60,594 bases of DNA from Byssothecium circinans (lineage: Eukaryota > Ascomycota > Dothideomycetes > Pleosporales > Massarinaceae). Below the pieces are notes generated by a model that ran no database searches, was not told the DNA's origin, and saw nothing but the letters and a program-made list of their open reading frames with translations. Within the stretch, counting starts at the first letter, position 1. Every line of letters starts with the position of its first letter. A program made the position numbers and the translations under genes. Below are positions 35,344-46,151 of the stretch, piece by piece. The stretch lies in contig ML976977.1 in NCBI GenBank assembly GCA_010015675.1, positions 275,102 through 335,695 of the forward strand. The letters are read 5' to 3'.

Positions 35344-37274
35344 CTCGCGCCACGCACTACCTCGCTTCGCTCGGTAGTGCTACCAGGCTCAACGAACACT
35401 ACGCTCAACGGTCCTTTTTGCCAAGAGCTGTTGGTTTTTGGTGCGGGCAGTATAGAAAACGCACAGGATTTGGCAATCTCGATAAATTGAGGGTTTTGTA
35501 GATGAATAATCTATCAATTTGACGCGTTGTTTCGCGCCCGAGCCTGGTTTTCCTCGCGGTGTAGCTTCTTGAGGTCAACCCGCTCAGCATGAGACGCATG
35601 AGGCTTGCCCTTCTCCAGGTCCTTTACATCGCGCTTTGCAGCTCTGAGCCGTGCGTCGCCTACCGTTATAGTGCCTCCCTTCTGTATCTGGCGGCGGTCA
35701 GCGATTTGTCGCTTTTAACGGTGTTGTGTAGCTGCTGACATGCGGTTGAGGTCGCCCTCAACGCGTTCCTTCACTGCCGCTAGGGCCACCGCTGCCTTTG
35801 AGAGCTTTGTAACGCGGTGGTTGAGTAGACTAAATTGGCCAGTAAATAGATCAACACCTTGTAGGTGTTTACGCGTAAACAGCTCTACTTCAGCTGCTGT
35901 AGTAGGTGTTAGTGGGCTTACTGGTGTAGCGGTAGGTGGTGGTAGGGGTGTTATTGGCCTAGCCCTATCCTTTGTAGGCAACCGATCAATTACCTCCCAC
36001 TTATTAAGAGGCCAAATGCCCGACTTCTTAAAGGCCGACTTGATGGTCTTTAACATGAACGTCTTCCTCCAAATGCCTAGAATCGCGTGTAGAAACTCTA
36101 CTTTGTTGAAGTTAGTAGTGCCGTTGCGCACCGCTCGCTCAACGGCTTGTCGGTGGTAGTGCTTGTATGGTGAAAAAGCGATGACGTCAAGAGGCTGCAG
36201 GACGTGTGACGTATGAGGTGGTAGAGCGTATGGCTAGATCTTATTACTATAGCAATAGCTAACAAACTCAATCGTAAGGTGCGAGCCGTGGCCGTTAAAG
36301 ATGAGGACGCGCCACTCACTAACGCGGTGGTTTTTTGTGTGTTTATTAAAGTGCTTAATGTAGTCAAGAGCTATTTAGTTGTTAGAGTAGCCTAAGTCAC
36401 TTACTGCGAGTAGCATATTAGGCTCAAGGCAGAGCGACAAGTGGACGTGTTGGTGTAGTATTTGTGAGCCTTTGAGGATTACTAGAGGTGGTATAACCTC
36501 ACTGGCCGCGTTAATAGACTCCGCCATAGTGACGAAATCTCTATTAGTCTTAGAGGGAGTCTCTGCTGCTTTAAAGCTCTCAAAGGTGAGCACGTCTTGT
36601 TGGCCACCTATACCAATCCTAAAGCCGCACTCGTCGAAGTTCCATACGTCGGCTGGTTGAACGCCCAGGTCAGCAAACACCTTAGCCAGCTTGGTAAAGT
36701 GGTCATCGATAATAGCTTCTTGCTAAGCGCCTAATTAGTTAGTTTCTTGAGGCTTTTGCTTTACCTTGCGTAGGCCGAGCTCTGGGTGTAGTCGTGGAAA
36801 GCGCTTAAAGAAATCACGGCCCAAAGGCTCGAGCGCGTCGCGTTTATCGGGTGGAGTAGTCGACCTTCGTATGCTCTCTGCTGCCGCGCGCACCATTGAA
36901 AGCAATGGAGGCTGGCCAATTTGATTAAGCCGTCGTATATAAAGTTGTATAGCCTTGATCTGCGCGTCCGATAGCTTTTAGTTAGTGCGGGAGCGCGTTG
37001 AGCGTGAAGGGCGGCCATTTTGACGCGCTTGAAGCCGTCTAACAGGCACGTCGTATTGGCGCGCTACATGGGCTAACACGTACGAATTTTGGCTGGCAAT
37101 GTACTTTAAGGCTTGCTGTACACGTAGCTCAACAGCTGCATATGATTGATCCATCTGGGTAGGTAGAAAAGTAGGTGTAAATAGATTTGCTTGGCAAAAA
37201 GGACCGTTGAGCGTGGTGGTGTTCGTTGAGCCTGGTAGCACTACCGAGCGAAGCGAGGTAGTGCGTGGCGCGAG
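35344..37274 (-). mobile_element. Pogo/Fot1-like (Tc1-mariner) DNA transposon, inactivated
   Basis: The element is 1931 bp, flanked on both sides by TA (35342-35343 and 37275-37276), the Tc1-mariner target duplication. Terminal inverted repeats of about 85 bp begin CTCGCGCCACGCACTACCTC at both ends and match apart from a 3-bp indel. They run inward through GCTCAACGAACAC to CAACGGTCCTTTTTGCCAAG. Each repeat itself contains a hairpin (CACTACC...GGTAGTG). The interior holds one transposase frame on the minus strand with five stop codons. The well-preserved termini suggest a fairly recent insertion that was then mutated. Confidence 0.93.
35715..37154 (-). pseudogene. Pogo/Fot1-type transposase, DDE_1 family, with five stops
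   Basis: The frame runs without any shift from the ATG at 37154 to the terminal stop at 35715, 479 codons. In-frame stops lie at 36978, 36735, 36723, 36375 and 36234 (low coordinates). Recognisable parts are an N-terminal helix-turn-helix (YAAVELRVQQALKYIASQ, LAHVARQYDVPVRRL), the CENP-B-like domain (LGRDFFKRFPRLHPEL), and the DDE_1 catalytic core. Core motifs are WNFDECGFRIGIGG, FNGHGSHLTIEF, LPPHTSHVLQPLD and FSPYKHYHR. The second catalytic Asp is Asn (FNGHGSH in place of the usual D-GHGSH). All five stops and this change fit CpA-to-TpA transitions on one strand or the other, the signature of repeat-induced point mutation. Confidence 0.92.
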
Positions 37275-37282
37275 TAAACTAC

Positions 37283-37494
37283 CAACAATTCGCCGCACAC
37301 TAAAACACTTCAGCTTGTATTTACCTACACCTAACGAAGCCCTTTTAACCTCTTCTTACACCTACGTAAAAGAGAAGGCCTAGCTTTACAATTCTAATGT
37401 TTTGTTAAAGTGGAGAGTAATTAACGTGTTAGTTATTGTGGGTGGTCTTTAGTGAGAGAGTATTATGTGTGCGGGGAATTCTTTCAACCGCGTG
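37283..37494. mobile_element. MITE copy 2 (212 bp), inverted relative to copy 1
   Basis: The reverse complement of this segment aligns along its length with 16392-16614. The right terminus (CACGCGGTTGAAAGAATTCC read inward on the minus strand) is complete. The left terminus keeps only the inner part, CAACAATTCGCCGCAC, as if about ten outer bases were lost. ACTAC flanks both ends (37278-37282 and 37495-37499), again a 5-bp apparent target duplication. The pogo element ends only 8 bp away, so the two are nested or neighbouring insertions. Confidence 0.8.
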
Positions 37495-37499
37495 ACTAC

Positions 37500-38142
37500 A
37501 TGCAAAAGGATAACAACAAAATTACATTAAGGAATGCATTATACCAGCATCTAACGGAAGGTTAGATCAGTCTTTGATCTCGGGCGGCGACTGCACTTCT
37601 ACAAAGCCCTGCCTAAGGTTTCACATTCCAGATATCGAGCCGCATTATGTTGGTAGGACTACCTCAAAAGTTGGCCAAGAACTTAGCTTTTGTAGAGTCT
37701 CGTATTTAGCCGGACGGTACTTTCATCATAAACGAGTGTTCTGATTCTACTACCAGGTCTCGGCACGTTATCCCTCCACGTGACTTGTCCGGACCGTGCT
37801 TCAATGTTACATACATGTACGTACAAAGAAAATCAATTCACGTGGAGGGAAAACGCGCTCGAGCGCAAACCGCATGACATACTCGCGGGGCGTAGTGGAT
37901 ACGGCTGATTTCGGAGTCACGTGGAAATTGCATCCCCCGGGGCCCTTGCGAACCAATAAGGCCCTGCGCACCAATTTAATTAGTGGCATGCAACAAATTA
38001 GAGCGCGGGTGACAAAAGCACGTGACGCCGAAACCACCCGGGAGGAGCGTGGCGGGGCAGCGATGATGAGTCATCTCGCCAGCCATTTTGACACATTCGA
38101 CATCTCTTGTCGATCGAAAAGCACAAACAATCAATAAACGAC
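37500..38142. other. Intergenic region upstream of the PhzF gene
   Basis: No gene supported. It lies between MITE copy 2 and the PhzF-family gene and should contain the latter's promoter. Confidence 0.45.
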
Positions 38143-39408
38143 ATGACTTCTCCCATTGATCCATCGCTCAGCATGGAATCCGATCTCAAACTCGAATTTG
38201 TAATCGTCGACGTCTTCACTCAGAAAAAATACGAAGGCAATCCATTGGCTATCGTACGCGTTCCAAGGCCATGTACCCTGACCCAGGAGCAGAAGCAAAA
38301 TATTGCTCGCGAATTCAACTTGTCAGAGACGTCTTTTCTGCATGAGCAAGAGCCGGAATCGGGGTTGGAGTGGACCGTCGACATCTTCACCACGCAAGAA
38401 GAGCTTCCATTTGCGGGGCATCCGACCGTTGGGACAGCTTGTTTCGCACTATCGAGTTTGCCTCGAGAACGCGGAGTGGAGGGCGAAATCGAAGCTTCAT
38501 TCAAGCTAAAGGCTGGACAAGTACAACTACAATACAATGCGACGACTGGGGCTGCAAAGGCCGCTATTCCACACAATGTGGGTAAACTCCTGGGTACAAA
38601 GTGCGCTGAACACTTCACGTGGTTCTAAGACTCTGTATTCTTTTGTCTAAGAGTCTAGACGAAGCGCACTGACACCCCCTTCTTTGGATGAGCTTTACTG
38701 ACTTCCCACCCCCTACTTAGGTGTGAGTTAAATCTCCTCCACTCTGGATATGGCTGATATTGGACCCAGTCGTATCCACGGAAGGACCTTTTTGGAAAAG
38801 GAACTCTTGGAGATCCAGCCGTGGTTGGCAGAGGTGAACCTCAAGGACTGGTACCCGATAGTCTCAATCGTCAAAGGGATGACATTCGTTCTCATCGAAC
38901 TCGACAGCTTGGAAGATCTTCAGCGTGTGTCAACAACTAGTCTTGGGCCGAGGCTGGATGGACTGGATGAAGGCTGGAGCAGGACTTTTATCGGTAAAAC
39001 TGACGAACTCCTCCCTTGAAAACTCTCGCTGATAGTCCAGGCACATACTTCTTTGTCAGGACCGGCAAAGATGTAAATGGCGCCAGAACACTAAGGACAA
39101 GAATGATCGAGCGTACACTTGAGGATCCGGCGACCGGAAGTGCGGCGAGTGGTAAGGAAGCCCTGTACGAGACGTGCGTGAGACATACACTGACATCGTG
39201 CGTCCACCTTTTAGGTCTTGCTGCTTATCTCTCTCTCACAGAAGGAAAGCCGAGTCAGGTAATTGGCTATGCCATAACGCAAGGCGTGGAAATGGGACGG
39301 CGTAGTGAGATTCAGATCCAGGTGCTCCTCAAAGAAGATTCTGGAATCGACAAGGTCGTCCTTGGCGGTAGTGCGGTTCGAGTTATGGAAGGCCGTCTAA
39401 CAGTGTAG
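38143..39408 (+). CDS. PhzF-family (phenazine-biosynthesis-like) isomerase
   Basis: PhzF proteins are diaminopimelate-epimerase-fold enzymes; the substrate of the fungal ones is mostly unknown. Exon 1 starts at 38143 and ends near 38574-38578. Then come 38770-38993, 39041-39151 and 39215-39408. Motifs are FVIVDVFTQKKYEGNPLAIV, REFNLSETSFL with the catalytic Glu, IFTTQEELPFAGHPTVGTAC, PWLAEVNLKDWYPIV, FIG then TYFFVRTGKD, and LEDPATGSAASG then LAAYLSLTEG. The last two introns (47 and 63 bp) are clean. The first is not: the best protein junction (IPHNV then RIHGRTFLE) needs a donor that is not GT-AG, while canonical donors leave a frame error or insert extra residues. The gene may have a one-base indel, an unusual donor, or an additional exon. 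The ATG at 38143 is chosen because it is the first in frame; a second lies at 38173. Confidence 0.78.
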
Positions 39409-40978
39409 ACTGGGTCCAGAAGGTCGATGATTATGAGTGCAGCGTATAACAGTCGCATTAATGATCAGGATAGCTTGACTATATTACGGTCGTCTAGAGA
39501 CCCTGAGTCGAAAGCCTTGAGGCCGAACAATGCTCAAAAGAAAGGATGAAGCTGACACTACGGTACGGTGTTCGAGAACGTGGGTGTCATGTACAGAGGG
39601 ACCGAGAGAGTGTGAGTGTGAGATTCGAGATCAGTCTAGATTCTACAGTATCTCCGCGCGTCACAACGGCAAGGCGGCTTGGCAAGCGTGCCGAATGATG
39701 CAGCTCCAAGCTGTAGCATCAATCCGTGGGGTAAACATGTTACTGTTCCTGTCTTGTCAGCAAGTTCGGGCCTATCGCAGGGGCGAGGATTTCAGGCCAC
39801 AACACATCTGTCTTGAAAATGGGCTGATTCCTGTAGTTGCTCACATTGACTCCAGAAGGCTTTACCGAGTAGATCTCCCCGGAAATAATAGAGCCGAGCC
39901 ACACATCAACAATGGAGTGTGCAGATCTCAAGCTAGATGAAGATGTCGAACTTCAGCAGATCGAAACAGTTTTCAGGTACATGGTGGCAGCGCCTCGAAC
40001 CGACTGCCTAGCAACATCAAAATGGTGAATTGAACGAGCCTCCACCTGCGGAGCTATCCTTTCCGGAGGCAATCTAAGATGCGAAGTCGATGGTGTAGCA
40101 AAGGGTATTGTACGGAGGATGACCACCTGCACATGGATGGTTTCGTGCTCCAGTCCTATTCACACTGTCACTTGTCGCAGCCGACCGCGATGACAGATGT
40201 TGCAGGCGGCGCTAGGCAATCATTTTCTCCGTCAAGCAATTGCTAAGTCCGATTAGGTGGTGAACTTGGGTTGCTGAGAGCAAAGTGGGACCATTTTGAA
40301 AATCAAGCTTTCTGAGCCTTGTCACTTCGGAGTCGAAGAAGAGCCAACAGCCCCAAGATCCATCCGAGCGTTCGGTTGCAGGCAGGCCGTATGCCAAAGG
40401 CATCATCTTCGTTTGAAGGAGTGACCTCCACGGTGGGTTTAAGATTGGTTCACGAAGTGCGCTAGCCCCGATGCGGCTACGCGTGGCACATCTCAAACCA
40501 TGCGAGTGGCAGACGTCACCTCCCTCCCCTCGCAGCCTCAGACGCTGCCTGTTCCAGCGACGTCCTCAATGCCTTGGGCAAATGCATTTCGGCAAGGCTA
40601 CGGATGGAGCCTCAGGAAAGTTGGCGCCCGTGCCTGTGCGCTCATCTCGCGCAGGCATGTGGGATAGTTCGTGAGACACGGCCGCCTTCATCGCAAGTTT
40701 CATGCCCGAGGTACCCTCGCCGCCTTGGCAGGTTTCTCTGGCACTCGATGCCGCCAAGGGAGTTAAAGACCACCTCATGGTCGCCCAAGGCTTCTGTTTT
40801 TTCACATCCTCAGTCATATTATCTTCTCATCCGGAGTTTTCTGTCGAGGGTTACATTCCTTTCTCTTCTCTCCTCTCTTATTTCCAGCTCACGTTGAACG
40901 TGTCTGCGTATTCATCTTAATCTTCCGCTAGTCGGCGTCCATTCTTTTCGACATTTACGTCCATTCACACCACTCGCA
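39409..40978. other. 1.6-kb intergenic region
   Basis: No gene supported. The last 130 bases are strongly CT-rich (for example around 40845-40895), typical of the core promoter and leader of a highly expressed fungal gene, here the secreted repeat protein starting at 40979. Confidence 0.5.
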
Positions 40979-42330
40979 ATGCGTTTCTCCACGGTATTGT
41001 CTCTGCTGCTCGCAGCCGGTGTCGTCCAGGCCCAGTTCGGAAAGGGCAAAGGGCAAGGGAAGGGCCAGCAGGGCCAGCAGGACCAGCAACAAGATGCAGC
41101 TCAACAAGCTCAAGGCAAGGGGAAGGGTAACGGAAAGGGCAACGGAAAGAACAACAACAACGACCAGAACAACAATAACAACGCTCTGGCGCTCAACCCC
41201 GACAATGTTCAGGCCAACAGCAACAACGACGGTCTTGCCGATGCTGAGCCGGGACAAGCTGCTTCAGAAACGTGGGTAATTCTTCTACAGTTCGGATTTT
41301 CTAGCTAACCGGCGCAGTGACCCGGCCAACTTCATCAACTTCTGCACGGGCAAGACGCTCACGAATGGTCTACAGGTCCAGGGCGGATCTTGCAATGGTA
41401 TCCGTACGTTTCCAAAACTCTCGTTGACAATGAATATTCAGCTGACGAACACCAGCCATGGGTGACATTCCTTCCGCAAACAACATGGTTTCCGCTGTCA
41501 TGATCAACCCAAAGAATGGCGATGACGTTGAAGCCAACCAGGCGATCAACTTCCAGGTCCAAATCGACAACTTGGTCGCCGGAACATTCACTAACCCCGA
41601 TGTCACCTACTATGCGGCACCCCAAACTCTTCAGGGTGGTAAGGTCGTTGGCCACACTCACATCACCGTTCAGGATACTGGCAATGATCTCAACCCCACG
41701 CAACCCCTTGACGCCCAGACTTTCGCTTTCTTCAAGGGCATCAACAACGACGGCGACGGCAACGGTCTGCTCTCTGCCAACCTTGCTGAAGGTCTCCCCA
41801 ATGGAAACTACCGTGTCTGCACCATGACATCTTCTGCCAACCATCAATTGGTTCTCATGCCCATCGCTCAGCGTGGTCCCCAGGACGACTGTGTACGCTT
41901 CACTGTCGGAGCCGGCAATGGAAACAACAATGCCAATGGCAAGGGGAAGGGCAACGGTAAGGGCCAACAGGACGCGGCGCAGCAGGCTAAAGGCAAGGGC
42001 AACGGTAAAGGCCAACAGGATCAGGCCGCTGCAGATGCTGCTCAAGGGAAAGGCAAGGGTAAAGGCCAACAGGATCAGGCCGCTGCAGATGCTGCTCAAG
42101 GGAAAGGCAAGGGTAAAGGCCAACAGGATCAGGCCGCTGCAGATGCTGCTCAAGGGAAAGGCAAGGGTAAAGGCCAACAGGATCAGGCCGCTGCAGACGC
42201 TGCTCAGGGAAAAGGCAAGGGTCAGGGCAAAGGCCAGGCCGGGGCTCAGGCTGCAGGAAAGGGAAAGGGAGGCGCGCGCCTCGCTCGCCGCAGGCCCGGA
42301 AGGTTCACAAGCCGCAAGTTGGTCGCCTAA
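40979..42330 (+). CDS. Secreted Gly/Lys/Gln-repeat protein with a conserved extracellular domain
   Basis: Three exons, 40979-41271, 41318-41403 and 41456-42330, give 417 aa. Introns are 46 and 52 bp. A signal peptide MRFSTVLSLLLAAGVVQA precedes a GKGKGQGKGQQ-type low-complexity arm. A folded domain follows: NFINFCTGKTLTNG, CNGIPMGDIPSANNMVS, MINPKNGDDVEANQAINFQV and VGHTHITVQD, with YRVCTMTSSANHQLVL and DDCVRF supplying cysteines. This domain recurs in fungal secreted proteins often mislabelled as ribosomal S17, and its function is unknown. The C-terminal arm contains four 18-residue repeats (GKGKGKGQQDQAAADAAQ) and a basic end. The strongly basic arms might bind acidic wall polymers or nucleic acid, which is inference. 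Confidence 0.85.
41989..42204. repeat. 54-bp coding tandem repeat, four copies
   Basis: Units at about 41989-42042 (diverged), 42043-42096, 42097-42150 and 42151-42204 are nearly identical. Each encodes 18 residues of the form GKGKGKGQQDQAAADAAQ. The middle copies are identical at the base level, which indicates recent duplication and probable length polymorphism. Confidence 0.93.
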
Positions 42331-43549
42331 ACTCGCAACTCACGCAAGTTGGTCAACTAAACCGCGGTGAGGATAAAGGAAAGCCAAAGAGGTGGGCAAA
42401 GAACAGGCTTGGAGTCGGATGGCGGCGGTGGTAGAGCAGAGGGTAATCGGTTTTTTTCTTCTTGAGATTTTGGGGGAGACTACGTTGGGGTGGATCACGT
42501 CAATTGAGGTCACATTATTTGACATAGAAGACCTTTTAACCTGACGACGCGGGGTTTGATATGTTTTTTCTTTGGCGAAAGAATTAAAACCGCACAGCTA
42601 TTACACTCTACGGAGGATGAAGCGCAGCGCTTCATTTTGGACTGGTTCTGAGTTGAGGGCGCCTTCTATTTCCTTTGTCTTTCTCCCGAATCAAACGCCA
42701 AAGTATAGTAACGGAACGCAAACTGTAAAACTTATTGCTACATCAAACTCTATTCCTCCCGTCTCCTTTCCTCTCACTATCTTCTCTCTTTTCTTCTTTC
42801 CTCTAATCACTTCGTCGCAACCAGATCACTAACCTTCAGAAAAATCTTTAAAATCGAAAAAATAATATTTTGGCTTCCGTCATCGACGTTGAGAGTGGTC
42901 TCATGTCTGCCTCAGACAGGCCGTGGGTGAAATTCAGGAACCTGCGCATTGAAAAAGTACCAGGACCCGAAACGTGTGTCTGTCTCGGGCCATGCATTTT
43001 CTTCCTCGAAGGAGCTGAGGCTAAAACGCGAGGGGTTGGTGAGGCGCTGCGCTGCGCTTCTGAGGCAGAACAAGGGTGTGAGGCAGGTTGGCAGTCTCAG
43101 GTTTCGACCAGGCCGTAAGCGCCACCGATAAACGCCCATGATGCACGTTTGAGCCGCACCCCGATTACCATCGATGGCCTAGCTTGTCTTTTTTGCTGAA
43201 GCTTTGAGGTTCATCAGGCGCCTTGGCCCGAAGTCTTGGGTACGGGGTTTTGGTAGTGAAGAGGAGGGATTTGGAATCTTGAATTGTCGCTTTAATGTGG
43301 GTGGGAGGGACGCGTGGAAAGGGTTGGGGATTTGCTTGTTTGGCCGGGGTTGATAGGGATGCCACGGTGGTAGTGGTGGTGGGAGATAGATGTGGGGTCC
43401 GATGAAAGGAACCGCGCCTCCACGCCAAAACAATTTCAAATCATTGAATCGAGTTCGTTCCACAGCACAGACAAAAAAAAAAAAAGGGAGAGGTTTGGCT
43501 TGTGCAGCTTCCAAGGATGTCTTCCATCGAAGAGTTCTTACGCTAGCCC
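42331..43549. other. Intergenic region
   Basis: No gene supported with confidence. A minus-strand frame at 43179-43568 is Pro/Lys-rich with KPRTQDFGPRRLMNLKASAKK and could be a second exon of the F-box-like gene, but I found no convincing splice. A 12-A run lies at 43473-43484. Confidence 0.4.
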
Positions 43550-44227
43550 CTACTTTCTCGACCGCCAAGTCAATCCTGGGGCGTTCCCACGTCTCCTCCC
43601 CAACAGCGCTCTCTCCACTCTCCTCGTCTTCCCCTCAAACAACGAACTAGTCAAAGTCCTCCATGCTACTGTCATCTTCCAAACCTTCTCCTCATCATCC
43701 CACGATACGTCAATAGGCATCTTCACAGTCCCTCCCTTCCCTCTGCTCGTCCCAAACCACACCCACAGCCCAGGTGAACTATCCAACCGCTTCTTCGTCA
43801 CCTTCCCCTCCTCTTTGAGTCGCTCCATCGTATCTCCCACGCTCGTCTCCTTCTGCGATCGTAATACGACATCGTCGTCTGTATCATTGACCAGGCTGCT
43901 GGCCTGGAAGTTTATCTCGGCTAGTGGCAGCGCGAAGGGGTAGTTTAGCATATTCGACTTTGGGTCGTAGCGTGGGAGAGATAACGAGAGGGTGAGGGTA
44001 GGCAAGTATGTGTAGATGAAGATGCGCTCGACGTGCGCTTTGTACGTTTTGGAAAGGGGGCGGATGGTGGTCCAGAGGTGGGAGAGCGAGTCGTTGGCGT
44101 GGTGTTCGAGGATTTGAAGCCAGATTTCTGCGGGGAGGAGCGGCGGTGCGTTGCTACTGGGGGAGTCTTGTCTGTGTGAGAGAGATAGTTGTGACATACT
44201 TTCGATTGATGGTGTTGCGGACGCCAT
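43550..44227 (-). CDS. F-box-like protein
   Basis: An unspliced frame of 225 aa from the ATG at 44227. After a polar start it has an F-box-like motif, PPLLPAEIWLQILEHH, followed by SHLWTTIRPLSKTYKAHVER. This motif order is common in short fungal F-box-like proteins whose remaining sequence is divergent. The middle has IFIYTYLPTLTLSLSLPRYDP and the end is basic. F-box proteins recruit substrates to SCF ubiquitin ligases, but no substrate can be proposed. The frame might continue through an intron near its 3' end. Confidence 0.62.
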   Translation of the reverse strand: MASATPSIESMSQLSLSHRQDSPSSNAPPLLPAEIWLQILEHHANDSLSHLWTTIRPLSKTYKAHVERIFIYTYLPTLTLSLSLPRYDPKSNMLNYPFALPLAEINFQASSLVNDTDDDVVLRSQKETSVGDTMERLKEEGKVTKKRLDSSPGLWVWFGTSRGKGGTVKMPIDVSWDDEEKVWKMTVAWRTLTSSLFEGKTRRVERALLGRRRGNAPGLTWRSRK

Positions 44228-44564
44228 GGGGGGAAATGGTGGAGAGGAATTGTGGTGAGTTTATGAATGGTCAAGGTTGGGGCTGAGACGTGGCTCGGTC
44301 TTCGGAAGGTGAGTCAGCGTTGGGAGCGATGTCAGACTCTACCACGGAACAGACTGTGCTCTCTATGACTGGTCATTGCATAACTGAAATTTTTGTGTGA
44401 GAAGGTCAATTGTCGCATGCACATAGCAGGTTCTCAGCGTACACACATGTTGGGATTATGGAAGCTCGTTTCGGAACCTCGGAACAGCCTCGGAATTGTA
44501 GAGCGAATCACAACGCCAGTGCAGTAATATTTCTTATTCCATCAAGTTGGCTCAATTGTGACGT

Positions 44565-46151
44565 TCACACAAGCTTGAACAGCTTCCCGGCAACGCGGTC
44601 CCACTCGTGGTCCCATGTGTTCTCGCTCTCCTTCACCGCGCCCTGCTTCAAAGTCTGCAATAAATCTGCCTTGACCCCAAACAGATCAATCAGCTGCTCT
44701 GCAAGTTGCTCTGAGCTCTCAAAACCTTTCCCGTTCACATCCTCAGTGACTAGTTCCGGCCATGCCTCAAATTTGCCCCAACCTACGACCGGGAGCCCAG
44801 CGCCAAACATGTCTACTACTTTCATCGGCAGATCTACGCCGGAGGACGAGGTGTGTAGGGAAACACCGAGATCGGCTGCTGCAAGTAAAAGGGCGTAGTG
44901 TTCGGGTGTGAGCCACGCTGTCTGTATCACAACGTTTAGAAGCTTCTTCTCCTGGTTCATCTCCCGGATCTTGGAGAGGTAGTGATCTTTCTGAGGTCCC
45001 TTGCCCGTGATGATAGCAAGGATCCTGGGCAAAGATGTGTTCGAAGTGGCTTGCGCTGAGTACTTGCTCAATGCGTCTAAAAGGATAGAGAAGTCTTCAT
45101 CTGCGGTCCAGGATGTCGAGCTGACTATAAGCTTCCACGGCATCTTGGAAGAAGGCGCGAGGTCCTTCGCATACTGCGCTGTTTCTGGCAAGTAGTTCAA
45201 GAACTTCAGTCTTTCCTTGCCGTCGATGGGTTGAAACAGATCCGCAGGTCGGTCATGCAACGTGAGCGCATTTACGCCATAAACTTGCTTCAGTACCCGT
45301 GCCATTGCATCGGTTACAGCGAAGTGATGAGAGGCGAATCGAGCGAAGATGTACTCGTACCAACTGGCTATCACTACGAGCGGATGGCTATCACCAAGCT
45401 TGAGCGCGAGAATGGTGTAGCCAAAGTTGTGCCAGTCGACGACAAGCTCCGTGTTTCGCCAGAAAGATACTAGAGTAGCGATAGCTAGTGTTGGTATCGA
45501 TGGAGGGTTCTGATACGATCAGCATGTACCCATACACGACGTGAAGACGCGACTCACCTGCACTAGCATATATCTTGCAGGCTCTGTTCGGTAGCCTAGA
45601 GCGTGATACAGAGATTGCGCCTGCCATAGTGCTTTTAGAGGAGCAACGATTGGGAAGAGAAGCTTGCTGCTTGAGCGTAGAAAGGCTGGAGCAGGGGCCA
45701 AGGGCACGACCTCGATTAAGTCATCAGCGACGATATCCGGATGAATCTCAGATTCTGCAAAAGTTAGTCAGCAGTTTCGAAGGTCGTGGTCGTATGGAGA
45801 CAGACCTTGGTATCCAATCAAGTATACTCTTCCTCCATGATCTGCTATACTGAGTGCATGGTACTGCATACGTGGTGATCTGCCAATGTCACCCAGCACC
45901 ACCACCTGCGTCGTTCGGCCTTGCTTGAAATACGCCTTCTTCTTCCCGTCTTTCCCCATTATTTCAATCTCTGTTCCCTCTTCATTCTTGAACACCAGTG
46001 GCTTGTCTTTGTAGGGGTCATATTGAGATGGCAGCGTTAGCAAGATGGTGGTGAAGAGCGTCGACAGCCCCACGAGCCCGTAGAGGACGAACTCAAACCA
46101 TTCGTTAAACTTGGGCACGAGAACGCGCTCAATGAACTCCTCGCTGAACAT
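44565..46151 (-). CDS. ALG1: Chitobiosyldiphosphodolichol beta-1,4-mannosyltransferase
   Basis: ALG1 adds the first mannose from GDP-mannose to the dolichol-linked chitobiose on the cytosolic face of the ER, in N-glycan precursor synthesis. Three exons, 46151-45806, 45754-45558 and 45509-44565, give 495 aa; introns are 51 and 48 bp. The N-terminal membrane anchor includes [20 protein letters not shown]. The GT-B N-domain has [20 protein letters not shown], then [14 protein letters not shown]. The C-domain has [61 protein letters not shown], and [20 protein letters not shown], with the donor-site Glu replaced by the usual family pattern around [11 protein letters not shown]. All blocks are intact. 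MSC2 diverges 390 bp away. Confidence 0.95.

Noticed and set aside
35344..37494. MITE as a deletion derivative of the pogo element
   Set aside because: Their terminal repeats and interiors are unrelated, and the flanking duplications differ (5 bp versus TA).
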